Assembly: GCA_028023455.1 (NCBI GenBank) | Contig: JAQFVV010012546.1 | Coordinates: 1,379,501 to 1,443,500, forward strand | Source of the DNA: Epiperipatus broadwayi | Taxonomy: Eukaryota > Onychophora > Udeonychophora > Euonychophora > Peripatidae | DNA: 64,000 nucleotides | Direction: 5' to 3' | Shown: piece after piece, positions 9,901 to 20,299 of the stretch | Numbering within the stretch: position 1 is the first letter of the stretch | Layout: each line of letters opens with the position of its first letter | Translations under genes and position numbers: made by a program | Notes under the pieces: model-generated | Seen by the model: only the letters and a program-made list of their open reading frames with translations | Told to the model about the DNA's origin: nothing | Databases searched by the model: none

Positions 9901-12077
9901 GCATGTAATGTAGATACATAATAGAACAATTCAAGACTTTAGATCATGCAGTGAGGTAGAGAGACATATATGTTAGATTTAAAAAAAAGGGATTGAAAAT
10001 AAATTGTGTAAGTAAGAGAATAAAAAAGTAGAGGCAGAACTAAAGCTGTGCTGGACAAGTAGCTATATATTATTATGGAATATTTTAAAAAGAACATATA
10101 GCATGGATGTGAATGAAAGATATCAAGTGAGATTTATGGAAGAAAAACTATGGATCACAAATGCTAAATTAAATTCAGAAAGTTCTTCAACCTGAAATGG
10201 ATTGATACTGTTTGAAATGAGAGCAATGATAATATATAAGGTGATTTTTTTTGCTGTTTCAAATATTTAATAATATACACCCCACATAATGTGATTATAA
10301 ACCAATTACAGAGTGAATTGCAACACCTAAAAACTTTAATAGAAATGAAGATTATTTTGTGAAACATTGATATTAAATATAAGAAAAAACAACATATTTT
10401 TTTATTGGAATTATAGATTTATGTAGAATAAATATGTGAACAGTGTGAAAAAATAAAAATAAAAACCTGCAACATCAAAAATTTTGATTTGGCAAAAAAA
10501 ATTGAAAAGTTAAAGTGAAAAGAAAAAAATTAGAAATTTAAAAGGGCTAAAAAAATGTAAAGAGGGAGAATAAAATATAAACAATTGCTTGATTTTTCTT
10601 AGGAGTTTTTATATTCAATTTGAAGACCTGAAGTAAAAAAATTAACTGTGATTTATGAACTTGAGATCTAGTGTTTTACCAATGTTCCAATCAAATTAAA
10701 CAAAACTTTAATTAACATGTATTTAGGAGCAGAATAATTATGAAAGATATGTTAGAAAAAATTAAGGAAGTAAACAAAAAAAAGAGATGTGAAAAGGAAA
10801 AAGGGATTGTTGATATTGAAAAATATCTATGGATATTTGAAAGTAGAGCAAGAAACAGGAAGATTTGTAGAATGTGGTCTAGTTTGCTTTTGAAGATCTG
10901 TATTTAATAGATAACTAATGAGGCCACTGATAATAAATAATTCTTTGCATAAGTGAGTATATAATATCTAGAAGAGTTCAAATTTCAAAATAGAGTAAAA
11001 AAGAGTAATAAAAAATAGCAGTGGGAGAGAGATATCCTTGAAAATGACTGTATAAAAATAAAAACAGTTGAAATGTTGGAGTTTTGTATTATATAAATAT
11101 ATATGTTCAGTATTGATATAAGAAAATAAAGTTTTTGAAAAGAAAAAGGAAAAGGATTTTTAATTTGTTGATATGATTGAAAAAACTATGAAAAATAGTT
11201 TATTAGGATTTTTTCATTGGTAAATAAATATTATTTGTTATAATTTTTTTTTATAATTTTTAAGCTAATGACGATATAGCTTGCAAGTAACTATGATATA
11301 TCCTTTACAGAAATATAAGAAATTAAAGTCAATACTAATATCATATAATCAATGAAAGCTTTACTAATAACAACTATAAAATAGTTTATTGCTCACGAGT
11401 TTACAAGAAGTTTAAGAATCAAAATTGATAGGCCTGAGATGTTATTCACAGACATTGAACTCCAGAATTCACTGTTGAAACCCTGCATTAAATTGTGCAT
11501 GGTGAAGGCAAAAATGAAAATATTAAAACAACTTTACATTTTCAATTGTTTTGATAAAAGTGCTTTGTGTTAAGAACACATTAAGATTGTTTTTAATTTT
11601 TACAGTGTTTTCTCTTAATATAAAATAATAGTATTGCTTTTAGTTTATTAATTAGCAATGTTGCATTTTCATATATAAAAATATGACACATCCATGCATA
11701 GAAATAGCATATACTACTATTTCTTATTCATATATATATATAAGATACTATTAGATTAATCAAAGAGAGCTGAATAAGAATATTTGATAACAAAAAAATA
11801 ATGAGTTACAATGAAAGAAAATATTATTGATAAATATTTTAAAATAATTACCCTACATGGTTTGACACTGTTGGTAGAGCTTCGGACATGGGAACCCGAG
11901 CAATAAAGCCATTACAATTTTTTCATATTAAATTTGAATTATGATTTAATTATTTTCAATAACAATTATAAAAGTATTATTTTTATGATCTAAACAATAT
12001 ATTGCATATATGTCAAGGTATAAAAGTATTGTTTTACACATTTTTGCAATATCAATGAGAATATATTAAATTAATTA
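9901..12077. other. AT-rich intergenic DNA
   Basis: Purine-rich but without a sustained coding frame, repeat arms or RNA gene that I can support. A weak A-box-like stretch at 11868-11880 was not convincing. Confidence 0.4.
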
Positions 12078-12080
12078 TGA

Positions 12081-12308
12081 AGAGATGATAGGAGATGGAC
12101 AATTGAAATCTTAAACTGGATTCCAAGAGATTATAAAAGACCCAGAAAAAGACCACATGTGAGATGGATGGATGAAATAAAAAAGTGTGCAGGGGTGATG
12201 TGGAGAAAAGAAGCTAAAGATTGGAGAAGATGGATTAAACTTGGAGAGACCTTCATCCTGCAGTGGATTGATAATGATGATATTAAATTATATTTAAATA
12301 CTGCCTAA
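12081..12308 (+). pseudogene. RTE-type LINE, extreme C-terminus
   Basis: An open frame without its own start encodes 'RDDRRWTIEILNWIPRDYKR', then a stretch with 'RPHVRWMDEIKKCAG' and 'WRRWIKLGETFILQWI', ending at TAA (12306-12308). This is the conserved tail found after the reverse transcriptase of RTE-like LINEs (pattern W-x-P-R-x-x-x-R-x-R-G/K-R-P then RW-x-D-x-I). The element is 5'-truncated to about 230 bp, as usual for LINE insertions. A closely related tail lies on the minus strand at 24896-25048. Confidence 0.8.
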
Positions 12309-12499
12309 CATTATACAAGTAATTATAAATAAAGTATTTATATAACATGATAACACTAGCGAAAAAAAAAATTCTAAAACTCTTTCACAACCATGGTTTC
12401 ATCTATTGACAAATAGATTTTTCAAGTGAAATTGAACAAAACTCACAATATATATATATATGTTTGTGTGTGTGTGTGTCCAAAGCAAAGTATTCTTCC
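12309..12499. other. AT-rich DNA with GT microsatellite
   Basis: Contains a short alternating (ta)n then (gt)n run at about 12450-12478. Confidence 0.6.
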
Positions 12500-12647
12500 C
12501 ATCTTTTATTTCAATAAAAAACTTCCTTTAACATCATAGGATGACTTCATGAGATTGATGATAAATTATTTTGGATCTGAGGCCACAAATCTCATGAAGA
12601 CATCTTTTGATGTTAAAGGGAGTTGATTGTTGAAGTGAATGATGGAA
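12500..12647. repeat. foldback with hairpin motif in both arms
   Basis: Positions 12501-12560 pair with 12588-12646 (for example 'cctttaacatcataggatg' against 'gatgttaaagg'). Each arm, read outward, has the order TCATGAAG, a small hairpin (gacatc-tttt-gatgt on the plus strand), then TAAAGG. This resembles the CTGATGAAG-hairpin-CGAAA motif found after PLE frames in this window, one base off in box 1. It is non-coding; I infer a head-to-head pair of PLE-type terminal repeats. Confidence 0.6.
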
Positions 12648-12649
12648 AT

Positions 12650-12960
12650 GATATTTTGTTTTGTATATACAATGTACGTTTTGATGAATTTCATTTGAAA
12701 AGGTCTATTTGTTCATTGATGAAACTATACATGCGGAAGAATTTTAGTAAAATTTTGTTTTTTGGTTAGTATTGTAATGTTATATGAATTTATATTTATA
12801 TATTAGTAACTCAAGCAGTAGTAAATGACAATTTAATTAATAATGTAGAGGTTAGTTAGCTGATATATTTTAAAATAGTAGCCCCCCCCCCTCTAATGTT
12901 TACAATCATACATTTGCAGCAGTACAGTACAAGTTACTAAGTTCAATATATATATATTTC
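12650..12960. other. AT-rich DNA with a C11 tract
   Basis: Ordinary AT-rich sequence apart from a run of C at 12882-12892, notable in this composition. Confidence 0.5.
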
Positions 12961-12971
12961 CCATATGTCAC

Positions 12972-13059
12972 AGCATCGGCCGGGACGCGAACCCACAACC
13001 GTCTGCAACCAACTACTTGCTTGCAAGGCGGCTGCGATGACCTCTCGGCTAACAACGCT
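12972..13059 (-). mobile_element. tRNA-derived SINE, copy D
   Basis: On the minus strand: 'agcgttgttagccgagagg' A-box region, an arm around 'ccgccttgcaagc', a long extra arm, a well-kept B box 'gggttcgcgtcc' and the 3' end 'ggccgatgctgtgacatat'. This is the best-preserved copy of the long-arm form. The anticodon-like loop could be read as TGC, but the extra arm and poor acceptor pairing argue against a real tRNA. Flanking (ta)n hides any target duplication. Confidence 0.75.
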
Positions 13060-13334
13060 TGACAGTATATATATATATTATTTTTAATATATGTTGGATA
13101 TGCATTCACAATATCGTATTTTATAATAAATCTTTTTTTTTTTCTATCTGTCTTGTATTTTACTAACTAACAGGGCAAAAAAATCATTTAAGGTTTAATT
13201 CTTTTTTTTTTTACATTGTGATAACACTTGGGTAAAATTTCAAAAAATGAAAGTAACATAAAAATGTTACAAAAGCTGTTGTCATCACGTATGAAAACAT
13301 ACGCATAAAAAAATAAACATTAATTATAATTGTA

Positions 13335-14135
13335 AAAATCAGTCATATATCACATGACCTATATAGCTTGCATTACCAATATGTAATATCCAAAGAGCCT
13401 GCTATTAACTCTAAACAAGCTTAATTTTTTTGTATTTGTTTATTTGCTTTTTCTTTAAATATTAAAATGAAAAAAAAAAAGTGTTAAAGGATTAAAGATT
13501 TACGATTGTTTTAATTCTTTTCAGTTTAAATGATAAAGTCCATTTTTTATGCCTTTGTTACTTTGTTTAAAAAATTATGTGCAAATTAGAGCACGTTGTA
13601 ATTTATTCGTATAATTACAAACAATAAATGGTAAACACAAAAGAAATATCACTTATATAAATATCAGACATATTAATTTACTAAATACTAAAACAATATA
13701 ATCAAAAAATTCAACAAGCTTTGTGATAAATGCTTAACCAGAGAAAGTATTTAAAATATCTCTATCAGAAAACTATTCCCAACCTATGACCAATGATTTC
13801 ATGCTTTGAGAGGTAGTTTGCAGTTACTAGATCTAAAAATACCAACCCAAAACCAGCATTTATTTAAGAGTTCACTATTGAGTAGAAAATCTGAAAATTT
13901 CAGACATTTAAATGTCTTCAAACTCACCTATCTAACTCAAATAGCTATATGGGGCTGAGAGAACTTCAGCCAAACGATATTTTAGTAGTCTTAGCAATAT
14001 AACATTACTTAATATTTAAAGCAAAGACTATAAATAGACCATAATCAATAAAAGAGTCATATATCACATGACCCCATTTTTGCATGCTTAAAAAAATGAG
14101 GCCATGTGATATAATATATGACTATTTTTTACTAA
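13335..14135. mobile_element. composite element related to 914-1157
   Basis: The outer ends are inverted: 'gtcatatatcacatgacc' near 13345 and 'gccatgtgatataatatat' near 14102-14125. A second internal end at 14056-14075 makes a small hairpin with the right end. The part at about 13725-13850 is, on the minus strand, clearly related to 985-1135 ('tagatctagt', 'gatagagatattttaaa', 'agcatttatca'). The hammerhead core is mostly deleted here (box 1 and stem II missing), leaving only the region around 'gaaatcattggtc'. Non-coding. Confidence 0.55.
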
Positions 14136-14987
14136 ATATATATATTTGGATGGTTTCTACTTTTTAATAATTAGGTTAAATTTGAAGTCAAAATGACACT
14201 CATTGCTAAAATAATTTACCCCTAAGCAAGATATTTAAAAATATCAGATAACCAGTTAGATAATCAGAACTTCACTACATATCTGTAATATATTTATATG
14301 TGCTATGTGCGCAAATTGTATTTTCTTTGTTATTTAAAAAATAATTAAAGCAAAGGAAGATATTGAAAAATTGTGAATCAGAGGTGAAAGGGTTTTAATA
14401 TTTTCTAAATGGCTATCAGGTAATGAAAAGTCAAGATTCATATCTGAAATAGGAAAGAGCCTTAAGGTAAAGATTCTTGAAAAAGATCAATTGAAAAGAA
14501 AAATCTTAGAAAGTAGATGCTATCGTTGTTCTTTTGTTTCTTAATGTTTTTAAAGAGTGACTGATGAGTATTGTAAACTTAATAAACGAAAGCATTAAAA
14601 TTAATTTTAATCTACATGTTTTTCATTTATTCATTAGTATCCACTTATAAAATGTGTGACGATTCTAATTCAGAATAATAGCAATACAGAAATATGGCAG
14701 AGAAAAATAAATTTGGTCACATGCTTTTTGTAATGAAGTTTTATATGGAGCATAGTTTTGGACATATATATTTAAAGGGGGGGGGGGGTTTACAAACATT
14801 AAAATTTATACATTGCTAATTTTATTTAGCAATGTACGAGTATTAAAAAATAATTTAGGATTTCCATATCTATACTATTTAATTTCAAGTCGTACTAATC
14901 CATTTGATACCTGAAATCTGCAAATTACATAGAACCCTATATATGTTTATACAGTACAGATATTTTAAATATATATATATGTACAAA
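14136..14987. other. AT-rich DNA with a G11 tract and a small frame
   Basis: A run of G at 14777-14788 stands out. A 54-codon start-less frame at about 14380-14545 ends in 'ESRCYRCSFVS'; I cannot assign it and it may be chance. Confidence 0.4.
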
Positions 14988-15094
14988 TATTGAAACGGAA
15001 GTAAATATCTCCCACTAAGTTATGTGACATCAAAAATACCGAAAGAGAGAATGATACATAACAAAGTGGGAGGTAATTTACTTTCATTTCAATT
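14988..15094. repeat. 107-bp inverted repeat (MITE-like hairpin)
   Basis: Arms of about 43 bases: 'attgaaacggaagtaaat' at the left and the inverse 'atttactttcatttcaat' at the right, enclosing 'ctcccactaagttatg' and its inverse. About a 20-base loop. No coding potential. Confidence 0.75.
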
Positions 15095-15249
15095 ACACAC
15101 AAAACAGTTATGATTATTTAATATATATATGAAGAAAATATTTTAAAATACATGTCTATATCCATTAAGAGATCAACAAAATAATTTATTAACTAATTCA
15201 AAACTTTACAACACAGGCTCTTAGCATATATGTATTAACATATAGGGTA

Positions 15250-15605
15250 TATGAACACACTTTCACACGAGCCACCACTCTATAGTGATACACTTGAACA
15301 CATATATGTATAAAGATAAATAATCACCAATATCCATATTTCATGCTAAACCAGCAATCGTCAATTGGTCCAGATTACCATCTCCACACATATATGCTAT
15401 AAGTGCTCAGATATATATTAAGATAGCCAATCCTTATACTTTAATGGACAGGCTTAAATCCACTCCACACTCCAACTCTTCAACCATCCATCCAATTGAA
15501 AATCTGATGATGGAATGCTTAAAGGCCACCTTAAGAGCGAGATTCTTGTCACACCTATGTTGACCTAAGGTCAATCTGACCCCTCATGTACAGAACATAA
15601 TCCAT
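15250..15605 (-). mobile_element. family-2 dispersed repeat, copy 1
   Basis: The segment 15265-15425 matches the reverse complement of 29605-29760 and is also present at about 47540-47680; shared strings include 'caattggtccagatta' and 'acacttgaacacatatatg'. Read on the minus strand it runs into 'ggtggctcgtgtgaaag', which corresponds to the start of the small retroposons at 55673 and 59457. It is non-coding and shows 'ctgatgatgg' near 15503, but I could not complete a hammerhead fold there. Confidence 0.65.
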
Positions 15606-15643
15606 TTAATACATATACAAGGGATGGGCAGACATCTCCACCA

Positions 15644-15727
15644 TGTAATAACTGAAACACACAGGCTTATATATATATACCTGTATCTACATAGGTATAT
15701 ATAAGCCCGTGTGTTTCAGTTATTACA
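15644..15727. repeat. 84-bp near-perfect palindrome
   Basis: 'tgtaataactgaaacacac' at the left is exactly inverted at the right end; the centre is (ta)n. It lies directly downstream of family-2 sequence. A degraded half is found at 121-150. Confidence 0.85.
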
Positions 15728-15734
15728 TATATAT

Positions 15735-16140
15735 ATATATATTACTAATTATTTTTAAAATGAGCTTGTAAATAATTATCCAACACATAATGCTAAAAAT
15801 ATAAACTTATTTCATAGAACAAAAGGTCTGAATATATTACTAAAAAAATTTTCAAGCAAATTCTAACATAATTATTTAAATAAATCTATATAACTAGTGA
15901 CTGTCTTTTATCTGAGAAAATATATTGGCATTGGTATAACTGAAAGTAGGCATTATTTACAGATTTATTTAAATGATTGTTTGGGGATCTTTTTTGTAAA
16001 TTGTCATAATAACATATACAAACATGTATCTTTCATAAAATAGATTGTGTGCATATATATATATATATATTACTTAATGTTATCACAATTATATGATGTA
16101 AATAAATTAGTTTGGGGATTAAATCACATATTATTTTTGA
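15735..16140. other. AT-rich spacer
   Basis: Nothing seen except (at)n runs. Confidence 0.4.
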
Positions 16141-16145
16141 TTACT

Positions 16146-16185
16146 TTCCAACATTTTGATGAAATAGCATCCATCATTATCATGG
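16146..16185 (-). promoter_or_regulatory. PLE 3' hairpin motif (hammerhead-like, decayed)
   Basis: On the minus strand 'catgataatgatggatgcta' followed by 'tttcatcaaaatgttgg': a hairpin (gatg/catc) between a CTGATGA-like box and a GAAA-like box. It lies downstream of the PLE frame ending near 16355 and corresponds to the motifs at 45973, 49237 and 54282. Probably inactive. Confidence 0.4.
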
Positions 16186-16354
16186 TTAGGTTTTTAAAGA
16201 AAAATCATTAGGTCTCAAATAGTAATGAGATTAAGTGTGAGATTAAGAATGGAATTGAGCATGACATAGTTGAAAATTCAGAATATGTAGATTAACAAAA
16301 TATTTATTTTCTTCAGTTTCATCAGTAATTGATTTAAACGTTATATTAGAAGAA

Positions 16355-17070
16355 AGAGATTAAATAAGTGGTCTCTGCAAGATTAGTATATGTTGTGATT
16401 CATCCACTTTATTTAAATCATTTGGTCTTTTTAATATTTCAATAGACTCCCTCATGGTTTTTTAAATCATACTTTTCCAAATTAGCAAGTATTTTAGCAT
16501 TATCAAAATCAGGTCTGTGACGAGTTTCTAAAAAATGTGAATTAAAATCTGATGTATTTAACTTCTGATTGAAGATTTTTTTATGTTCTTTAATTCTGAC
16601 ATTAATTTGTCTATTGAATTGATGCACAAAGCTGGCAAGCACTGTAAACATAGAATTTCATAAACACTTTGATATTCAAAAAAAGTACTCTATCTTTAGG
16701 TTTATGGAAAAACTCATCAATTTTTTTGCTAATTGAAAAAGTAGTCTTTTATTAAAATGAGGTAATCTTCTATTAATCTTATCAGTGACTCCTTTAAAAC
16801 TAGGCAAAAAATATCCTATAATTAGTTGAATTATCAATTTTACCTTCTTTTTTTAGTGTCAATGCTATGTAAAGAAAGCTTTGTATGTGATGTTTTTATT
16901 ATAACAATTAGAAGGTAGAATATTCTTTGTAAATTCTATTTCTTTAGTAAGTTGGTCTTTATCAGATAAACTACAAGTCCTTTGTTACAGAAAATATTTG
17001 AGCAAGTTGAGGATGGGAATTAAAATTAAGACATCTGTTTGTATGGGTGGATATTCTAGCATCGCAAACA
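16355..17070 (-). pseudogene. Penelope-like element, RT end plus GIY-YIG, decayed
   Basis: PLEs encode a reverse transcriptase joined to a GIY-YIG endonuclease. On the minus strand the order of blocks is right: 'DARISTHTNRCLNFNSHPQL' (after the RT core), 'DQLTKEIEFTKNILPSNCY', 'YFLPSFKGVTDKINRRLPHF' before the endonuclease, then from 16651 the endonuclease tail 'NRQINVRIKEHKKIFNQKL' and 'SHFLETRHRPDFDNAKIL'. Several stops and frameshifts separate the blocks. The RT catalytic part is missing (5' truncation). The final block overlaps 16439-16651, the only long open piece. Confidence 0.82.
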
Positions 17071-17079
17071 ATATATCTT

Positions 17080-17610
17080 TTATTAAATTTTAAAACAAAG
17101 CATTTTAATGTAAAATAATAACAATTTTAATTTCTTCCTTAAAAATAAAAATTCATTTATTTGCTTTAAAAATGCAAATACAAATAATATATTTTTAATA
17201 ACAACTATTACTTCAAAACATTCACAATTTAAAATTCATACAATGATCTTGAATTTACACAATAACCTAAACATGCAAGCATATAATATTTATTTACATA
17301 TATGAAAGTGTAATTGGTTATTTACCTGCATCTATTATTTGTAAAGTTACGATTAGACAAAACATTACTGACTTTTATTAAAATATACATTTTTAGATTT
17401 AAGAATATTTTATCATAAGATATTAAGTTTAACACTTATTATTTTTAAAAGATAAGAAAAATAAGTTGCAAATTACTTTATATTTTGGGCATGTCTATAA
17501 TAGTTTCCAAGTTTAAGATAAACATCACTTGATGATTTCTAATATCTATTAATAAATAAAATTGTGACAATATATATATTAAATATGATAATGCCTATTT
17601 AAAACATATT
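17080..17610. other. AT-rich spacer
   Basis: No gene, repeat arm or RNA signal recognised. Confidence 0.4.
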
Positions 17611-17615
17611 TAGGT

Positions 17616-17922
17616 TGTAATACAGAGAGCATACCAATAGCTCAAACAAGCTCTTAATTGATAAAGGCAGTTAGAGAAAAAAATTAAAATCTCTACCCCG
17701 AACATTCTTATCCCAGACCAATTGGTTTTGAGCTTATAGCTCACTTTATTGAGGAGCTACAATATCAAATAAAAACCCAGCACTTATTTCATACATAATA
17801 TTTAAGTAGAAGCCAATTGGTCTGAGGATAAGAATGTTCCAGGTAGAGATTTTAATTTTTTCTCTAACCGCACTTATCAAACAAGAGCTTGTTTGAGCTA
17901 TTGATATGCTCTCTATATTACA
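17616..17922. repeat. foldback, about 110-bp arms
   Basis: Left arm 17616-17725 and right arm 17813-17922 are inverted copies ('tgtaatacagagagcat' against 'atgctctctatattaca'; 'cagaccaattgg' against 'ccaattggtctg'), around 87 bases of unique centre. Non-coding. No convincing target duplication. Confidence 0.8.
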
Positions 17923-17929
17923 TCTTTGT

Positions 17930-19445
17930 AAATACACGCTTATAAAATCAATGCCACATTATATATGATTTGTTTTATTGATTATTATATTTAGGATGGT
18001 ACACTATATATAATAGTATTATTAAAAAATAACAATTTTAAAAGTATATAATAATTTTCAAAGCTGTTGAAAATTTTCTAGCACTCCATCAACATACAAA
18101 CTATTTTTATTAGACAAAAATAAAAACATCAGCTTTTTTAAGTTTTTAATAATGTAGCATTTGCATGCTTCAACTTTACTTCAAGATCTTATCAAGATAA
18201 AAGTGTGCTTAGCTTTTTATACTTTTTACAAGTTAGAAACTCAATGGCCATTTTAATATTTTTATGATGTAAGGGCTTAAGATGTTGGGATTAGTATGAC
18301 CATTGTTTGTTGTATGTAATGTTATTGGGTAATGATGTTACTACAAGTTAGTTGATAATATTTAATAAAGGTGATGCTAGAGAATTAACACTGGTTCCAA
18401 GAATTATTAAATATTTAAAAAAAAATATTGACGTTTAATTATATGGTTATGATAAATTAGAAATTTATTAAAGTTTTAAAATTAGTACTATGAAGTTTAA
18501 CTTCGTGAATATTACTTAAGACCATCATGATAAGATACTCTTACTAACATATCTATAAATTAATATTCACATTTACTAATGCCATTATTAAAACTTAAGA
18601 AATTGTCTGAGTTGGCATTATTTTTATCTATTAAAACCAAATGGATGATGATAAAGATTAAATAGTTATTTAAATTTAAGAAAAATGATACTAGAAAATA
18701 TTTACAATCTCGTAGAATTATTATTAAATGTAGCAATGCTTAGCTAAAAGTTAAAACCATTTAAATTTGTCTCCATCAGCTGTAGTCAAATCTGATTAGT
18801 AATGTTTTTTTTTGTACTGTTTATATGTAGGGTAATATGGAAAAGCATTTGACATGCATTGAAAAAATTTAAGTCTATTTTATTTTTATCTTTCTCTTTC
18901 TATAAAATAATAACAATGAAATATTTCTATCTTCAGAAGATATCAGTAGAAAAGTAAATTTCACCCATACAATGTTGCTGTAATATATATTATAATTGTT
19001 GGATAAAACGAGGTCTTACCATATCTGCCGTACAGGGCACCACCAGGCCATTTGAACCTCAAAAATTTATAGAGTAGGCAGATATGCACTGTTAAGATCT
19101 AACTTTCACATATATATGGTTTATTCTGACTGTCAGTCCATGCCACTATCCCATGGAGATGCAGAGATTTATAAAATATAAATTTTAAAATATCTTTTCA
19201 ATATTAACAAAAATTAAAAAAGCCACTGCCAGTAATTAACATACAAACATTTATTAACGCACATATAAATAAAATTGAGGAACAAAATTAATTATTTTAG
19301 GTTGGTTATTAATTTTTAAATTTAAATTTTTATTTTAAATAATCAGCACAGATGAATTTGATAATATTGTTAAGAGTGTCGAGTATGAATAAACTACATA
19401 GATTGCCTTTGAAAAGAAAATATTCTATCCCTTATTTAACCTTAG
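17930..19445. other. AT-rich DNA with one GC-richer patch
   Basis: Mostly featureless. The patch at 19008-19160 contains a short inverted pair (catatctgcc near 19020 and ggcagatatg near 19077) and reads on the minus strand into a possible 'GTAAGA' splice donor, but no coding frame supports an exon. Confidence 0.4.
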
Positions 19446-19608
19446 GCCAAAAGTTCGCAGTCAAACCAATGTCAATCCATCTGATACATTGATGTATTCA
19501 ATGCAGCACGAATACGACAGCACAAATACCATACTGTCAGGAATGTGCAACAGCATGGTTATAGAAGACATTGACTCTCGTTCAGTACAGGAATACTACA
19601 TCTGTCTG
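19446..19608 (+). CDS. candidate internal exon of an unidentified host gene
   Basis: A 163-nt block of clearly higher GC with an open frame, bounded by a good 3' splice site (pyrimidine-rich 'tatcccttatttaaccttag' then G) and a strong 5' splice site (CTG then GTGAGA at 19609). The frame has one base left over from the previous codon, then 54 codons: it opens 'PKVRSQTNVNPSDTLMYSMQ' and ends 'EDIDSRSVQEYYICL'. The protein is hydrophilic, with no transposon motif that I know. Using CTG followed directly by the next acceptor at 20168 would create an immediate stop, so either this ends the protein or another acceptor is used. I do not recognise the gene. Confidence 0.5.
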
Positions 19609-20167
19609 GTGAGAAGAACAATAAAAAAACTCCATAGGAAGGGACTGTGTTTCCGTCTTACTATCCCATTCAATAGGCAAAGGGGTAATCCAAGGAGCAG
19701 GGAATACTGTCTGTCTCCAATGGTCAATAAGAAAGGCTTATTTCGCCCGAGTGTGGTGAATAAGGTGATCCTGCATGTAGCAGACCTCATGCTACATTTG
19801 CTAATTACACCAATATATCCAATCCATTGACCCAACTTAACTATGAAACAAATAACCTAAGATTTACCCTCCCTTAATTAAACTAATATATCTTTATAAA
19901 TCTATGCAGCCATTCATGCCTGACTTAAATTTAGCATTTATTAAGTTTAGTTTAACGAAAAAATAAAAATCATAATAAAACTTAAAGGAACAAAAAATAA
20001 ATAAATGGAAATGATTTTTAGCAAACTCAAATGTATAAAAATTAAACATTAATAATTGATTTGAAAAGTCCGATTAAAGTTCATTTAAAAAAAAAAAAGG
20101 TTTAGCTTGTCAAATCTTGAAAGTTCTTAATTACTTTTTTTTAAAATTTTCTGTTTATATCTTGCAG
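19609..20167. other. putative intron; open read-through to 19830
   Basis: The exon frame stays open past the donor until TGA at 19828-19830, with basic residues ('KKLHRKGLCFRLTIPFNRQR'). GC stays raised to about 19800, so this could be a longer last exon instead of an intron. From 19850 the sequence is ordinary AT-rich DNA ending in a poly-pyrimidine stretch. Confidence 0.35.
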
Positions 20168-20292
20168 TAGAAAAGCTCCCAGTTCCTGCTGCCAATTCCT
20201 GCAAAGACTTTCATGGAAGACCGGTCTGTTGTTCATACCGTAGTTCTCAATCCGGAGGCTGCCTTAGCTGGTTCAATCCTAGTACTATTTAA
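20168..20292 (+). CDS. candidate second exon, uncertain
   Basis: Preceded by a textbook acceptor ('tttatatcttgcag'). One frame (from 20170) is open for 40 codons, begins 'EKLPVPAANSCKDFHGRP' and contains 'VCCSYRSSQSGGCLSW', then stops at TAA (20290-20292). GC content is far above the flanks. The phase does not match the end of the exon at 19608, so the two may not be adjacent exons of one reading frame; it may be untranslated. Confidence 0.3.
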
Positions 20293-20299
20293 TTGCAGT

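Noticed and set aside
11856-11905. tRNA-like A and B boxes
   Set aside because: Only a weak A-box match; no arms can be folded.
12906-13109. 67-codon minus frame containing 'RLWVRVPADAV'
   Set aside because: It is the SINE copy D read as protein; such peptides arise wherever this SINE is open.
14380-14545. 54-codon frame ending in CYRC as a zinc-knuckle ORF1 piece
   Set aside because: Too short, no second half of the knuckle and no related copy in the window.
19008-19160. Possible minus-strand exon with a GTAAGA donor
   Set aside because: No open frame of useful length and no acceptor; the small inverted pair suggests a repeat fragment.
19596-19835. 79-codon minus frame opposite the candidate exon
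   Set aside because: A shadow of the plus-strand frame; splice sites support the plus strand.
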